A stretch of 45,306 nt of DNA from an uncultured Paracoccaceae bacterium. GTDB lineage: Bacteria > Pseudomonadota > Alphaproteobacteria > Rhodobacterales > Rhodobacteraceae. Shown piece after piece: positions 6,973-15,508 of the stretch (its first letter is position 1; every line of letters begins with the position of its first letter). Where the stretch lies: assembly GCA_937883775.1 (NCBI GenBank), contig CAKZXZ010000242.1, forward strand, positions 1 to 45,306, read 5' to 3'. A program made the translations under genes and the position numbers. The notes below the pieces were generated by a model that was given only the letters and a program-made list of their open reading frames with translations, was not told where the DNA came from and ran no database searches.

Positions 6973-7904
6973 TCCAAAGCTCGAACATGATGAAAGTGCT
7001 GGCGGTGGCTCTTGCGATCAGCGCCCATGCTGCATTTGCTGTCCGCTTTGCAGAGCAGGAAACGGTCAAGATTGAGGGCGGTGCTGGTGCGACGGTTTCG
7101 GTTCTTGGCAACAGTTTTGCCGATATGGCCGCAGGCACTTTGCAGGCGGTCGAGCCGCCCGACATCACCGAAGCGCAACCCCCGACCGAGGTCGCGCCGC
7201 CCCCGGTCGAGGCCGCGCCGATGACGCCTGCCGTCACAGCGACGCCGCCTGTGATGCCCACGCCCACGACCCCGCCGCCTGACGCCGTAATCGCGGCTTT
7301 GCCGCAAGCGCCGGTGGTGCCGGACGCCGTTGCGGTTGAGCGGGTCGCCCCGCAACCCGCCCCTACCATCGCCGCGCAAACGCCTGAAACGGCTGCGGTT
7401 TCGCGTTCCAAACGTCCGGTGGTGCGCGACCGCGCGGTCGAGGCCCGCAATGTCGAGCAAGCGCGCCAACAACCCGAGCCCCAGCCAGAACCGCAGCGCG
7501 AAGCGCGCCGGCCCGAACCCACGCAGCCTGCGCCGCGTGGCAACGCTCAGCAGAACGCCCGGCAAGGCTCAGCCACCGGTCAGGCCGATGCCACATCTTC
7601 CTCGCAAGGGGCGGGCACCCGGCAGGCGCGGGCGCAGGGCAATGCGGCTGCGAGCAATTATCCGGGGCTTGTGATGCGCAAGATTTCTCGCGTGTCCAAA
7701 CCCCGCGTGGGTGCGCGCGGCAGCGCGACGGTGCGCTTTTCAATCGGCGGCGGCGGCGGTTTGAGCGCGGTCGGAATTGCCCGCAGTTCGGGGGACGCGC
7801 GGGTCGATGAGGCGGCCCTGACCGTGATCCGCCGCGCTGCCCCCTTTTCACCGCCCCCGCCCGGCGCTCGGCGCACGTTCTCGATAGAGATCAAGACACG
7901 GTAG
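6969..7904 (+). CDS. tonB: TonB energy-transducing protein
   Basis: A 311-residue protein with a hydrophobic N-terminal anchor (about residues 7-25), a long Pro/Ala/Gln/Arg-rich linker (about 60-225) that spans the periplasm, and a C-terminal TonB domain (about 230-311). The end reads GLSAVGIARSSGDARVDEAA, then AAPFSPPPPG, with the family's S-G-xxxxD-xAA-xxxxxxAxPFPxPP pattern. It contacts the TonB box of receptors such as the one at the window start and passes on the force generated by ExbB-ExbD. It overlaps the second exbD by ATGA and is the last gene of the operon. Confidence 0.93.
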   Translation: MIQSSNMMKVLAVALAISAHAAFAVRFAEQETVKIEGGAGATVSVLGNSFADMAAGTLQAVEPPDITEAQPPTEVAPPPVEAAPMTPAVTATPPVMPTPTTPPPDAVIAALPQAPVVPDAVAVERVAPQPAPTIAAQTPETAAVSRSKRPVVRDRAVEARNVEQARQQPEPQPEPQREARRPEPTQPAPRGNAQQNARQGSATGQADATSSSQGAGTRQARAQGNAAASNYPGLVMRKISRVSKPRVGARGSATVRFSIGGGGGLSAVGIARSSGDARVDEAALTVIRRAAPFSPPPPGARRTFSIEIKTR

Positions 7905-7997
7905 CCGCTTTTGGGCCGATATCTGTTGGCACGTGTGAGATGTTTGGTTTTGCGGGGCGACATGGATTTTCGTGTTTCGGGCCGCCCGCGCATAAAA

Positions 7998-8663
7998 TCA
8001 GTTGACGCTGAGCATCGTGACCAAAGCAAAAATCCCGAAAGCAAAGCTTCCTGCACCCGTCAGTGCATAGCCGCCCAGTGGAGCAGGCACATAGCGTGAC
8101 GCCAAGGGCAAGAGCACCGCCAAGAGCAATGGGTTTGCAACCAGCCAGAGCGGAGGCGCATTTGCCAAAAGACCCGCGATCAGAATGGCGATCCCCATCG
8201 TCACGCCAACAGGTTTCATAATGAGCTGCATGCGCTCTTTTTCTGTGGTCACGGCATCGACGCTGTCGGTGAAGTGACGATAAGCAATGTCATAAAAGAC
8301 ATAGCTGACGTGGTAGACGAGCGAAAAACAAATGGAAAATGTGAGTGCAATCAACGCTGTCGCTGACCACAGTACGGGCGCGTCACGCAACAGGTAAGCC
8401 ACGGGGAACAAGACACAGAGCCACATCGGGATCGCGAGCATGCCCAGATAAGCGCCAAGTCGGACGGACCAGGCCGACTTTTTCGCAATGAGTGTCATTT
8501 TCATATCCCGACCTGATCGGGGGAAGGCCAACAGCAACCAGTCTCCGATCACGTTAAGACTTGCGCCGATGACGGCGATCCATCCAAGCAAAATCAGTTG
8601 ATCGAGTGGGATAAGCATCAGCCCATTTCCGTGTTGTGCATGTGACAGGGCTGGATAGGACAT
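7998..8663 (-). CDS. Integral membrane protein of unknown function
   Basis: A 221-residue protein with about six to seven predicted membrane helices (for example LLGWIAVIGASLNVIGDWLL, WSATALIALTFSICFSLVYH, PLWLVANPLLLAVLLPLASR). Conserved-looking polar positions inside or between helices are the Asp-Trp after the first helix and the run YHVSYVFYDIAYRHF, rich in Tyr and His. I do not recognise the family with confidence. No partner is co-directional next to it, so it is probably a single-gene unit. The start at 8663 has only a weak ribosome site; an ATG at 8618 is a possible alternative. Confidence 0.6.
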   Translation of the reverse strand: MSYPALSHAQHGNGLMLIPLDQLILLGWIAVIGASLNVIGDWLLLAFPRSGRDMKMTLIAKKSAWSVRLGAYLGMLAIPMWLCVLFPVAYLLRDAPVLWSATALIALTFSICFSLVYHVSYVFYDIAYRHFTDSVDAVTTEKERMQLIMKPVGVTMGIAILIAGLLANAPPLWLVANPLLLAVLLPLASRYVPAPLGGYALTGAGSFAFGIFALVTMLSVN

Positions 8664-9030
8664 TTATCTGGCTCTCTTGATGTGTTGTCTCCCTGAGGCT
8701 CCTTCAAGCCCGCGTGCTTTGGACAGTTTTGCCGGACTGCGTCGGCCTTGCGATGAGGGTCTTTCTGATCGGAGATGCGCGTCTGCGGTTTCAGACATGA
8801 AGCAGCAAAAGGACTGAGATGTGATCGCGCCGGGCTTGAGGTGGCGCAAGAGCTGTCAAATGGCACGGCTTTTGCGGCAACGTGCCATGGCAAAACTGGT
8901 TTGGGGATAAAGCGGACACTTGCCGGTTTGCCTGCAATAACCGCTTGCCGGCCGGTCAGGTGCCGCTGGATCTGCTAGTCTCGGATCTGAAAGTGAACTC
9001 CGAACGATCAGAAATCAAAGGAGCGATACT
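8664..9030. other. Intergenic region with no supported gene
   Basis: This 367-nt gap separates the membrane protein (minus) from the Gly-rich secreted protein (plus). Short frames here lack ribosome sites and family resemblance. It must hold both promoters, but I see no clear -35/-10 pair, EcfG motif or strong dyad. An AAAGGAG ribosome site at 9017-9023 serves the downstream gene. Confidence 0.4.
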
Positions 9031-9345
9031 ATGAGATATTCCATGCTTCTATTGGTGGTTGCTTCCATTGGATATTCTGGAGGGATGGCATTTGCGGGTA
9101 ATGGCGGCGATGGGGGAGATGGAGGAAGCTGTGCCAGCGGCTCCGACTGTGATGGCGGTGATGGCGGTAGCGGAGGCCTGGGTGGTACCGGTGGCGACGG
9201 AGGAGATGGAGGCATAAACGGTGACGCGGGATTGCCAGGATGCGACGGCGGCACTGATCCTTCACCGGATGGAAAATTCTACATCTCTGGAACCCTGCAG
9301 GAATGCAATCCGAGTGACGCCGACCTTCAGAAGCTTGAGCAATAG
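9031..9345 (+). CDS. Small secreted Gly/Asp-rich repeat protein
   Basis: A 104-residue protein: a signal peptide (about residues 1-22, ending SGGMAFA), then about 55 residues dominated by Gly-Asp-Gly-Gly and Gly-Gly-x repeats, then a non-repetitive tail (about 76-104). Cys residues in SCASGSDCDGG, LPGCDGG and LQECNPS could form disulfides. Runs of GDGG are reminiscent of Ca-binding or silk-like glycine-rich proteins, but it does not match the RTX nonapeptide (GGxGxDxUx) well. A strong AAAGGAG ribosome site 7 nt upstream and an obvious signal peptide make it a real gene. Function is unknown; an extracellular or periplasmic structural role is a guess. Confidence 0.75.
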   Translation: MRYSMLLLVVASIGYSGGMAFAGNGGDGGDGGSCASGSDCDGGDGGSGGLGGTGGDGGDGGINGDAGLPGCDGGTDPSPDGKFYISGTLQECNPSDADLQKLEQ

Positions 9346-9490
9346 GTCTGGCTGACATGCCTTCACGCAGGACATTGGCCTTGATCTGATTGATATGCAC
9401 ACCGGTTTCAAACCGACCGCTGATGCGCCGCGTCACCTGCTGGCGTGACGGCCGTTGCTTTATCCCTGTCAGGCGCAGCTTTTGTCAGGG

Positions 9491-10129
9491 CTATGTGCCC
9501 GGCCGAAGCATTCCCAAAAGGACGTCCGTATGACCAACCCGCAAAGCGTCGACGGGGAAATATGTGTCGAGATCATCGAATGTCGCAAACATCTCTCGTG
9601 AGAGGGACAGAGTGACAATTGGGCCGAAAGCGATGTGAAAGAACTGGTTCTGATCCACCGGTGCAAAGACGCCTTTGGCGACGCCATCCTCGACGATCTG
9701 CCAAAGCGCCTCACGCTGGGGTTCGATATATTCTGTGTGAAAAGACAATGCCACCTTTGGAAAAGCACGCGAGACCTCGGCAATCAAAGGCGACATGCGG
9801 CCAACGGGCGAGGTGATCGTCGTCTCGTAAAGCGCTGTGATGGCGGCGCGGAGTTTCTGTTCGGCGGTGAGCGAGGTGTCGGCAACGATCACCGTGAGGG
9901 CGTTCAACGCAGTCGCGTAGCCATGGGTGACGCAGGCAATGAACAGGTCTTCCTTGCCCGAGAAATGATAATAAAGGCTCGCTTTGGTCATGTCGCAGGC
10001 TTTGGCGATCGTGCTCATGGATGTGCCCGCAAAGCCTTTTTCCAAAAACAGGCCTGTTGTCGTGTGGATGATCCGTTCACGACTGTCTGCTTTCGACTTT
10101 TCCTCGGGGTCAAGCATTGACGTTTCCAT
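9491..10129 (-). CDS. TetR-family repressor of the adjacent RND efflux operon
   Basis: A 212-residue TetR/AcrR protein. The N-terminal helix-turn-helix spans about residues 15-62 (RERIIHTTTGLFLEKGFAGT, then MSTIAKACDMTKASLYYHF and SGKEDLFIAC), the canonical pattern. The C-terminal ligand-binding domain is typical of AcrR-like members. It is divergent from the HlyD-RND pair and a palindrome in the 73-nt gap fits its operator, so it probably represses the pump until a toxic ligand binds. Two ATGs near the start (residues 1 and 5) are both possible. Confidence 0.88.
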   Translation of the reverse strand: METSMLDPEEKSKADSRERIIHTTTGLFLEKGFAGTSMSTIAKACDMTKASLYYHFSGKEDLFIACVTHGYATALNALTVIVADTSLTAEQKLRAAITALYETTITSPVGRMSPLIAEVSRAFPKVALSFHTEYIEPQREALWQIVEDGVAKGVFAPVDQNQFFHIAFGPIVTLSLSREMFATFDDLDTYFPVDALRVGHTDVLLGMLRPGT

Positions 10130-10143
10130 GGCATCCTCTAATT

Positions 10144-10161
10144 ACCTACCGATCGGTCGGT
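10144..10161. promoter_or_regulatory. TetR-type operator palindrome
   Basis: ACCTACCGATCGGTCGGT is an 18-bp palindrome with one mismatched pair (T/C). It lies between the divergent TetR and HlyD genes. Sites of the form ACCNACCGNNCGGTNGGT-like dyads are typical for AcrR/TetR regulators of RND pumps. It is placed to control both promoters. Confidence 0.75.
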
Positions 10162-10202
10162 TAACCGCCGGAAGGCTTAAGTTCAGATAGGAGTGTAGCC
10201 GC

Positions 10203-11276
10203 ATGACACAAGCCCAAACCAGCCTGATTGTGGTCTTTGCAATCCTCGCGCCGCTTTTCGCATTTGCCCAAGATGCCGAGACCGCAGTGACGGACGCGCA
10301 GCCCGTTTTCGTGCAGACGATGACCGTTCCCTCTGCCGAGCAAAACCTGACCCGGCAGTTTTTTGGCCAGGTCGCCGCGCTTGAGACCGTTGATATCTCG
10401 TTCGAGGTGGGCGGTTCTTTGATACGCCTTGAGGCCCGCGAAGGCGCGTTTGTGGCCCGCGGCGAGGTATTGGGGCAACTTGATCTGGCGCCGTTCGAAA
10501 GGGCGGTAGAGCGGGCCAAGCTGACCCTTGCCCAAGCCGAACGCGATCTTGAGCGCGCGCAAAAGCTGGCGCAGCGAAATGTCACGTCAGCGGTGCAGGC
10601 CGAAAACGCCGAAACCGCGCGGGATCTTGCGGATGTCGCGCTGCGCGAAGCCCGTGACGCGCTTGAGGATGCGACGATCACGGCGCCATTTGATGCTCTG
10701 GTGGCGGATCGGCTTGGCACGGCCTTTGCCAATATAGAGCCGGGCACGCCCGTCTTGCGTCTTCATAACATGTCCGAGACACGCGTTGAATTCGACCTGC
10801 CCGAGCGTCTTTTGACGCAGATCGGCGATCCTGCGGATGTGACGTTCAAGGGCCGATATGTTGGACGCGATGCGGATATCCCGCTCGCCTTTCGGGAGTT
10901 TCGCGCCGAAACGACCGGGATCGGCCAAAGCTATACGGTGTCGCTGGCCGCGGCCCCTGTGGAGGATCTGCGCTTGTTGCCGGGACGGACCATGACGGTG
11001 ATGGCGACGCTCAAGCAGCCGTCGGCTGCTGTTGGTTTGCCGGCTTCCGCGATTGTCACGCAACCGGACGGGCGCCAGACCGTGGTCGCGGTCATACCGC
11101 AGGGCGATACACTGATCGCGCGCCATGTTCCGGTTGAGGTTCAGTCCGCCAATGGAACGGATTTCACAAGTGTCGGGCTTGAACCCGGCCTTGAGATCGT
11201 CGCGATTGGAGCGCATCTGATTGCCGATGGCGACCTGCTCAAGCGGTTTACGCGACTGACGCAAGAGGGGTCCTGA
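10203..11276 (+). CDS. RND efflux periplasmic adaptor (membrane fusion protein, HlyD/AcrA family)
   Basis: A 357-residue protein with an N-terminal signal sequence (residues 1-22). The first lipoyl half (VDISFEVGGSLIRLEAREGA) is followed by a coiled-coil hairpin of about 60 residues (FERAVERAKLTLAQAERDLE) and the second lipoyl half (ATITAPFDALVADRL), then beta-barrel and membrane-proximal domains. It bridges the inner-membrane RND pump to an outer-membrane channel; no channel gene is present here, so one from elsewhere must be used. AGGAG lies 9 nt before the ATG. It is separated from the permease by 3 nt. Confidence 0.92.
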   Translation: MTQAQTSLIVVFAILAPLFAFAQDAETAVTDAQPVFVQTMTVPSAEQNLTRQFFGQVAALETVDISFEVGGSLIRLEAREGAFVARGEVLGQLDLAPFERAVERAKLTLAQAERDLERAQKLAQRNVTSAVQAENAETARDLADVALREARDALEDATITAPFDALVADRLGTAFANIEPGTPVLRLHNMSETRVEFDLPERLLTQIGDPADVTFKGRYVGRDADIPLAFREFRAETTGIGQSYTVSLAAAPVEDLRLLPGRTMTVMATLKQPSAAVGLPASAIVTQPDGRQTVVAVIPQGDTLIARHVPVEVQSANGTDFTSVGLEPGLEIVAIGAHLIADGDLLKRFTRLTQEGS

Positions 11277-11279
11277 TCC

Positions 11280-14200
11280 ATGCAGATCGCGCAACTGTCC
11301 ATCAGATATCCGCTTTATACGTGGCTTTTGATCCTGTTTTGCCTTTTTGGCGGCGCTGCCGGGTACCTGAGTGTCGGCAAGCTTGAAGACCCGGTCTTTA
11401 CGCTGAAATCAGCACTGATCGTGACGGCTTATCCGGGCGCCACGGCGGCAGAGGTTGCGATTGAAGTGTCAGAAGTGCTTGAGGCCGAGGTCCAGCAAAT
11501 GGACGAGGTCGATTACATCACCTCCAGCAACACGCCCGGCCTGTCGGTCGTCGAGGTGACGATCCAGGACATTTATGACGGCACCGAACTTCCACAGGTC
11601 TGGGATGACCTGCGCGACCGGGTCGCGGATGCTGTGGGCGATCTGCCTGCAGGGGCGTTGCCGCCTGTCGTGAATGATGGATTTGGCGATGTTTATGGGC
11701 TGCTTTATGCGGTCAGCGCACCCGGATATGACGACGCAACGATCTGGGACATCGCCACGTTCCTGCGCCGCGAATTGCTGACCGTGGACGGCGTTGCAAA
11801 TGCCGACGTTCTGGGCCTGCCCGAAGAGGCCATCTTCGTTGAGCCGTCAAGTGCGGTTTTAACCGCGCTGGGTGTGCCGCCCGATGTCATCATCGGTGCG
11901 GTCTCGGCGGCAGATGAGGTTGTGGCGACCGGCACCGCAGACAATGGGCGCAACGATGTCCGCATCTCGGCGCCATCCGCCGACGACAGCGTCAGCGAAA
12001 TCAGCGCACTGACCTTTGGGTTTCAGGGCGAAGTGCTGAACCTGACCGACGTCGCAGAGGTTTACCGGGCGCGCGTGGATGCACCGCGTCAGATCATCCG
12101 TCACAACGGGCGCGATGCCTTTACCATCGGGGTCGCCGGTCTGACGTCTGAAAACATCGTAACCGTCGGGGCCCGTGTCGAAGACCGGCTGGCCGAGATC
12201 ACACCGCTGCTGCCAGCAGGCGTTGTGCTGGAACCGGTCTATGAACAGCACCGCGTGGTGGATACGGCCAATCAGGATTTTCTGGTGAACCTCGCGATGT
12301 CGGTGGGTGTCGTGATCGGTGTGCTTGCGCTTTTCATGGGGTGGCGCGCGGCGATTGTCGTGGGGGGATCGCTGCTTTTGACCGTCAGCTTCACCTTCTT
12401 TTTCATGAACATATTCGACATCAAGGTCGAGCGGATCAGCCTTGGTGCGCTTATCATTGCGATGGGGATGCTGGTGGACAATGCGATTGTCGTGGCCGAG
12501 GGCATGCAGGTGCAGATGCGTCGCGGCAAGACGGCCATTGCGGCGGCGGCAGACGTTGCCAGGCGCACGCAGATCCCTTTGCTTGGGGCGACGATCATCG
12601 GGATCATGGCCTTTGCAGGCATCGGGCTGAGCCCGGACAGTTCGGGCGAATTTCTGTTTACGCTGTTTGCGGTAATTGCAATTTCGCTGATGCTGTCATG
12701 GGTGCTGGCCGTAACGGTCACGCCGCTTTTGTCGAGCTACCTTTTTCGAACACAGACAGATGCGGATGCCAAAGACCCCTATGACACCGTGTTTTTCCGC
12801 AGCTACGCAAAGGTCGTGCGCGGCGCGCTGCGGGTGCGGTGGCTGGTGATTATCGCGCTTGTGGGCGCGACGGTGGCGGGCATCGGCGCGATGGGGATGG
12901 TGAAACAGCAGTTTTTCCCGCCTGCTACGACGCCCTTGGTCTACTTCAATTATAATGCCGCGCAGGGCACCGCGATCAAGACGGCGAGCGAGGATCTGGC
13001 AGTGATCGAAGACTGGTTGCTGGATCATCCTTCGGTCACGGCTGTGACAACAACGGTGGGGGCCAGCATGACCCGCTATCTGTTGACCTATACGCCCGAA
13101 GATCCCTCACCCTCTTATGGTCAGATTATCATCCGGGTGAAGGACCATGCGATGATCCCGGCCTTGCGCACCGATCTTAGCGCGCATGCAGCACAGGTGT
13201 TGCCTTGGGCTGAAACACGTGTGCAGCAGATCATTTATGGCCCGCCTGTCGGGGCCGATGTCGAAGTGCGCCTGTCCGGTCCCGACCCAGATGTGCTGCG
13301 AGGGTTGGCCGAACAAGCGCGTGCTATCTTCGAGAGCGAGACCGATCTGCTGGTGACAGAGCGGATCGACTGGCGCGAACCGCAGCTCACCACACAGCCG
13401 ATCTTTGCGACCGAACGCGCACAAGCGCTTGGGATCCGTCGCGCCGATGTCTCGCAAGCCATCGCATTGGCAACAGATGGCGTGCGGGTGGGAACCTTGC
13501 GCGAGATGGACCGCCAGGTGCCGGTGTTCATCCGCACCCCGCGTGCAGAACAGATCGGGGACGCTTATCTGCTGGACCAGCCCATCTATGCCACCACAAC
13601 TGGCAGTTTTACCAATCTGGGTCAGGTCGTGGACGGTTTTGATGTTGTCGCGCGCAATTCGCTGATTCAGCGGCGCGACCGGGCGCCAACGATCAGCGTG
13701 CAGGCTTTCACCGTCCCGGATGTGCTGCCACCACAAGCGTTTGTCCAAGTGCGCGGCGCGATCGAGGCGATGCCACTGCCTGCAGGCTACCGCATGGAGT
13801 GGGGCGGCGAGTTCGAAAGCGCCAGCACCGCACAAGCCAGCCTTGGCCGACAGATGCCACTGGCCTTTGGCACCATGCTGCTGATTACGATTTTGCTATT
13901 TGGTAAATTGCGTCAGACGGCAGTGATCTGGACGGTTGTGCCGATGGCCGTAACGGGTGTGGGGCTTGGTCTGCTGTTTACCGGCTTGCCGTTCAGCTTT
14001 ACGGCGCTTTTGGGTTTGCTCAGCCTGTCGGGCATGCTCATCAAGAACGCCATCGTTCTGGTAGAAGAGATCGACGCCCAGAAAGCCGAAGAAGGTCTGG
14101 CGCAATCACAAGCCATCGTCACCGCATCGGTGAGCCGCCTGCGCCCTGTGGTTCTGGCGGCGGCAACGACGATTCTAGGTATGGTCCCGCTGCTAAGCGA

Positions 14201-14432
14201 CGCTTTCTTTGCGTCGATGGCAGTGTCGATCATGGCGGGTCTGGGCTTTGCGTCGATCCTGACCCTGATCGGTGTGCCTGCGTTGTATCATACGTATCTG
14301 CGCCGCGAACGGCGTGCAGAGAAAGACGCGGGCAAAAAGGGCCAAAAGCCGGGCCTTTTGATGCGGTTGTTCACAGGCTCCAGCCGTGCGCCGCAGCGCA
14401 AACCCAAGATTGCAAAGGCCGCGGCCAGGTAG
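11280..14432 (+). CDS. RND-family multidrug efflux permease (AcrB/HAE1-like)
   Basis: A 1050-residue inner-membrane proton antiporter, the usual length for the AcrB family. It starts with a first helix after IRYPLYTWLLILFCLFGG, has a large periplasmic domain, then the TM4 signature ALIIAMGMLVDNAIVVAEGM with the proton-relay Asp at about residue 400. The second half repeats the layout and ends with LSLSGMLIKNAIVLVEEID and a basic cytoplasmic tail. With the adaptor it should export toxic organic compounds. TetR control is indicated by the divergent neighbour. The sequence resembles the single-permease subgroup with LSxxYPLYTWLL-type N-termini common in Rhodobacterales and vibrios; the substrate is unknown. 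Confidence 0.93.
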   Translation: MQIAQLSIRYPLYTWLLILFCLFGGAAGYLSVGKLEDPVFTLKSALIVTAYPGATAAEVAIEVSEVLEAEVQQMDEVDYITSSNTPGLSVVEVTIQDIYDGTELPQVWDDLRDRVADAVGDLPAGALPPVVNDGFGDVYGLLYAVSAPGYDDATIWDIATFLRRELLTVDGVANADVLGLPEEAIFVEPSSAVLTALGVPPDVIIGAVSAADEVVATGTADNGRNDVRISAPSADDSVSEISALTFGFQGEVLNLTDVAEVYRARVDAPRQIIRHNGRDAFTIGVAGLTSENIVTVGARVEDRLAEITPLLPAGVVLEPVYEQHRVVDTANQDFLVNLAMSVGVVIGVLALFMGWRAAIVVGGSLLLTVSFTFFFMNIFDIKVERISLGALIIAMGMLVDNAIVVAEGMQVQMRRGKTAIAAAADVARRTQIPLLGATIIGIMAFAGIGLSPDSSGEFLFTLFAVIAISLMLSWVLAVTVTPLLSSYLFRTQTDADAKDPYDTVFFRSYAKVVRGALRVRWLVIIALVGATVAGIGAMGMVKQQFFPPATTPLVYFNYNAAQGTAIKTASEDLAVIEDWLLDHPSVTAVTTTVGASMTRYLLTYTPEDPSPSYGQIIIRVKDHAMIPALRTDLSAHAAQVLPWAETRVQQIIYGPPVGADVEVRLSGPDPDVLRGLAEQARAIFESETDLLVTERIDWREPQLTTQPIFATERAQALGIRRADVSQAIALATDGVRVGTLREMDRQVPVFIRTPRAEQIGDAYLLDQPIYATTTGSFTNLGQVVDGFDVVARNSLIQRRDRAPTISVQAFTVPDVLPPQAFVQVRGAIEAMPLPAGYRMEWGGEFESASTAQASLGRQMPLAFGTMLLITILLFGKLRQTAVIWTVVPMAVTGVGLGLLFTGLPFSFTALLGLLSLSGMLIKNAIVLVEEIDAQKAEEGLAQSQAIVTASVSRLRPVVLAAATTILGMVPLLSDAFFASMAVSIMAGLGFASILTLIGVPALYHTYLRRERRAEKDAGKKGQKPGLLMRLFTGSSRAPQRKPKIAKAAAR

Positions 14433-14477
14433 CGAGGCAGAAGAAAACGCCCGCATCAGGCCGCGCCTTGCGGATCC

Positions 14478-15182
14478 CTAGACCGGCAGCTGGTAATAAT
14501 TGCGCAGCGCGTCGATCCAATTTCGGTTCAGCCGGTCTGCGTATTCAAGCTGTGGCGCCTCTGCAAGCTCACTGGATGTGAGATCCAGCACAAGATGTGT
14601 TTCCTGATCGGCCTGATGGCGCAACTTCTCAATCGGCACGATCAATTGGCGCCCGGCCAGGACCTTGCCGTTATCAATGACCATATGCGTGATCTCGCGC
14701 GTCTCAGGCGACAGCAGCAGATCAATCAAGCGGCCAAGCTCGCCGTCACTGCCGAACACATCCATGTTTTCCATGCTCGAGAATTGCTCGCAGCGTTGCG
14801 CTTGCGCGACCTGACCTGTCGTTTGCTGCGACGCGTCACGAGCCATTGCAATCATCATCGCCGGCGAAATGGTGTTACCGAACGGCCCGATGACGATGGG
14901 CGGCAGGGCATCCATCGCGCTGGATCCATTTTCGCTCCAACGCGGCGCGGCGCGGATATGGGCTTCGTCTGTGTCTAAAGTGACGGTTCGGTCATCGGTC
15001 GAAACCTTGGTTAGAAGACGGGCCGACACAATGGCACTGTCGCTTTCAAACCACGACCCTGTGTCGAGCGTGAGAAAGGACAATGTCCGACCGCTGAGCG
15101 AAAAGAAGACATCTTTGATGGGGAAAGTCGCGTCCTTTGTGTGTGCTGTAAAACGGGTCAAATCACCGATAGAAAAAAGCAT
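14478..15182 (-). CDS. PRC-barrel domain protein (two barrels)
   Basis: A 234-residue soluble protein. A first PRC-barrel-like unit spans about residues 1-80 (MLFSIGDLTRFTAHTKDATF with VFFSLSGRTLSFLTLDTGSW) and a second about 145-222 (DVFGSDGELGRLIDLLLSPE with ITHMVIDNGKVLAGRQLIVP). PRC-barrel proteins of this layout are often GSR targets in alphaproteobacteria; their molecular role is poorly defined. AGGAGG lies 7 nt before the ATG at 15182. A perfect EcfG-type promoter on the same strand lies 20 nt upstream, so I infer EcfG control. Confidence 0.82.
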   Translation of the reverse strand: MLFSIGDLTRFTAHTKDATFPIKDVFFSLSGRTLSFLTLDTGSWFESDSAIVSARLLTKVSTDDRTVTLDTDEAHIRAAPRWSENGSSAMDALPPIVIGPFGNTISPAMMIAMARDASQQTTGQVAQAQRCEQFSSMENMDVFGSDGELGRLIDLLLSPETREITHMVIDNGKVLAGRQLIVPIEKLRHQADQETHLVLDLTSSELAEAPQLEYADRLNRNWIDALRNYYQLPV

Positions 15183-15201
15183 TTCGTACCTCCTATTGAC
15201 C

Positions 15202-15226
15202 AACGGACGCATTTCCCAAAAGTTCC
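15202..15226 (-). promoter_or_regulatory. EcfG-type stress promoter of the PRC-barrel gene
   Basis: Minus strand: GGAAC (15222-15226), 16 nt, CGTT (15202-15205), a perfect match to the EcfG consensus. It lies 20 nt upstream of the PRC-barrel start. Its -35 abuts the -35 of the opposite promoter. Confidence 0.85.
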
Positions 15227-15251
15227 GGAACTTTTCCAAAGACGATTGGTT
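15227..15251 (+). promoter_or_regulatory. Probable EcfG-type promoter of the small membrane protein gene
   Basis: GGAAC (15227-15231), 16 nt, GGTT (15248-15251); one mismatch from CGTT. It lies 33 nt before the ATG at 15285. The same GGTT variant occurs before csbD at 33934. Confidence 0.65.
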
Positions 15252-15284
15252 GGGGCAGTGAAGAGACCAACAAAGGAGACTGAT

Positions 15285-15452
15285 ATGAGCATTGATATCT
15301 TCATAGCAGGCCTGGTCGGGGTGACATTCGTTGCCGTTTTGATCTTTGCGTTGACGTCGAAGAAAAAGACGGAAGACCGGATGGAGAATGACAACGCCCC
15401 GAAATCGAGCCTGGCGCAAGATGCGAACAGCCATCGTCGCGCTGATTACTAA
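15285..15452 (+). CDS. Small single-span membrane protein
   Basis: A 55-residue protein: one transmembrane helix (about residues 5-24, IFIAGLVGVTFVAVLIFALT), then a charged tail starting SKKKTEDRMEND. AAAGGAG lies 6 nt before the ATG, and a terminator follows 25 nt after the stop, so it is a compact complete transcription unit. I do not recognise a family. Its EcfG-like promoter and place in the island suggest a small envelope stress protein. Confidence 0.72.
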   Translation: MSIDIFIAGLVGVTFVAVLIFALTSKKKTEDRMENDNAPKSSLAQDANSHRRADY

Positions 15453-15477
15453 TTCAGGCATCGTCCCAAACATCAGA

Positions 15478-15508
15478 ACGCCCCGCATATTGCGGGGCGT
15501 TTTGTTTT
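15478..15508 (+). terminator. Rho-independent terminator
   Basis: ACGCCCCGC and GCGGGGCGT form a perfect 9-bp GC-rich stem with a 5-nt loop, followed by TTTGTTTT. It ends the small membrane protein transcript and may also slow transcripts from the convergent gene whose stop is at 15507-15509. Confidence 0.9.

Noticed and set aside
9350-9436. Minus-strand peptide starting MTRRISGRFETGVHINQIKA after the Gly-rich gene
   Set aside because: It looks more protein-like than most shadows and could be a remnant of a lost gene, but the frame continues antisense through the Gly-rich gene and I recognise no family.
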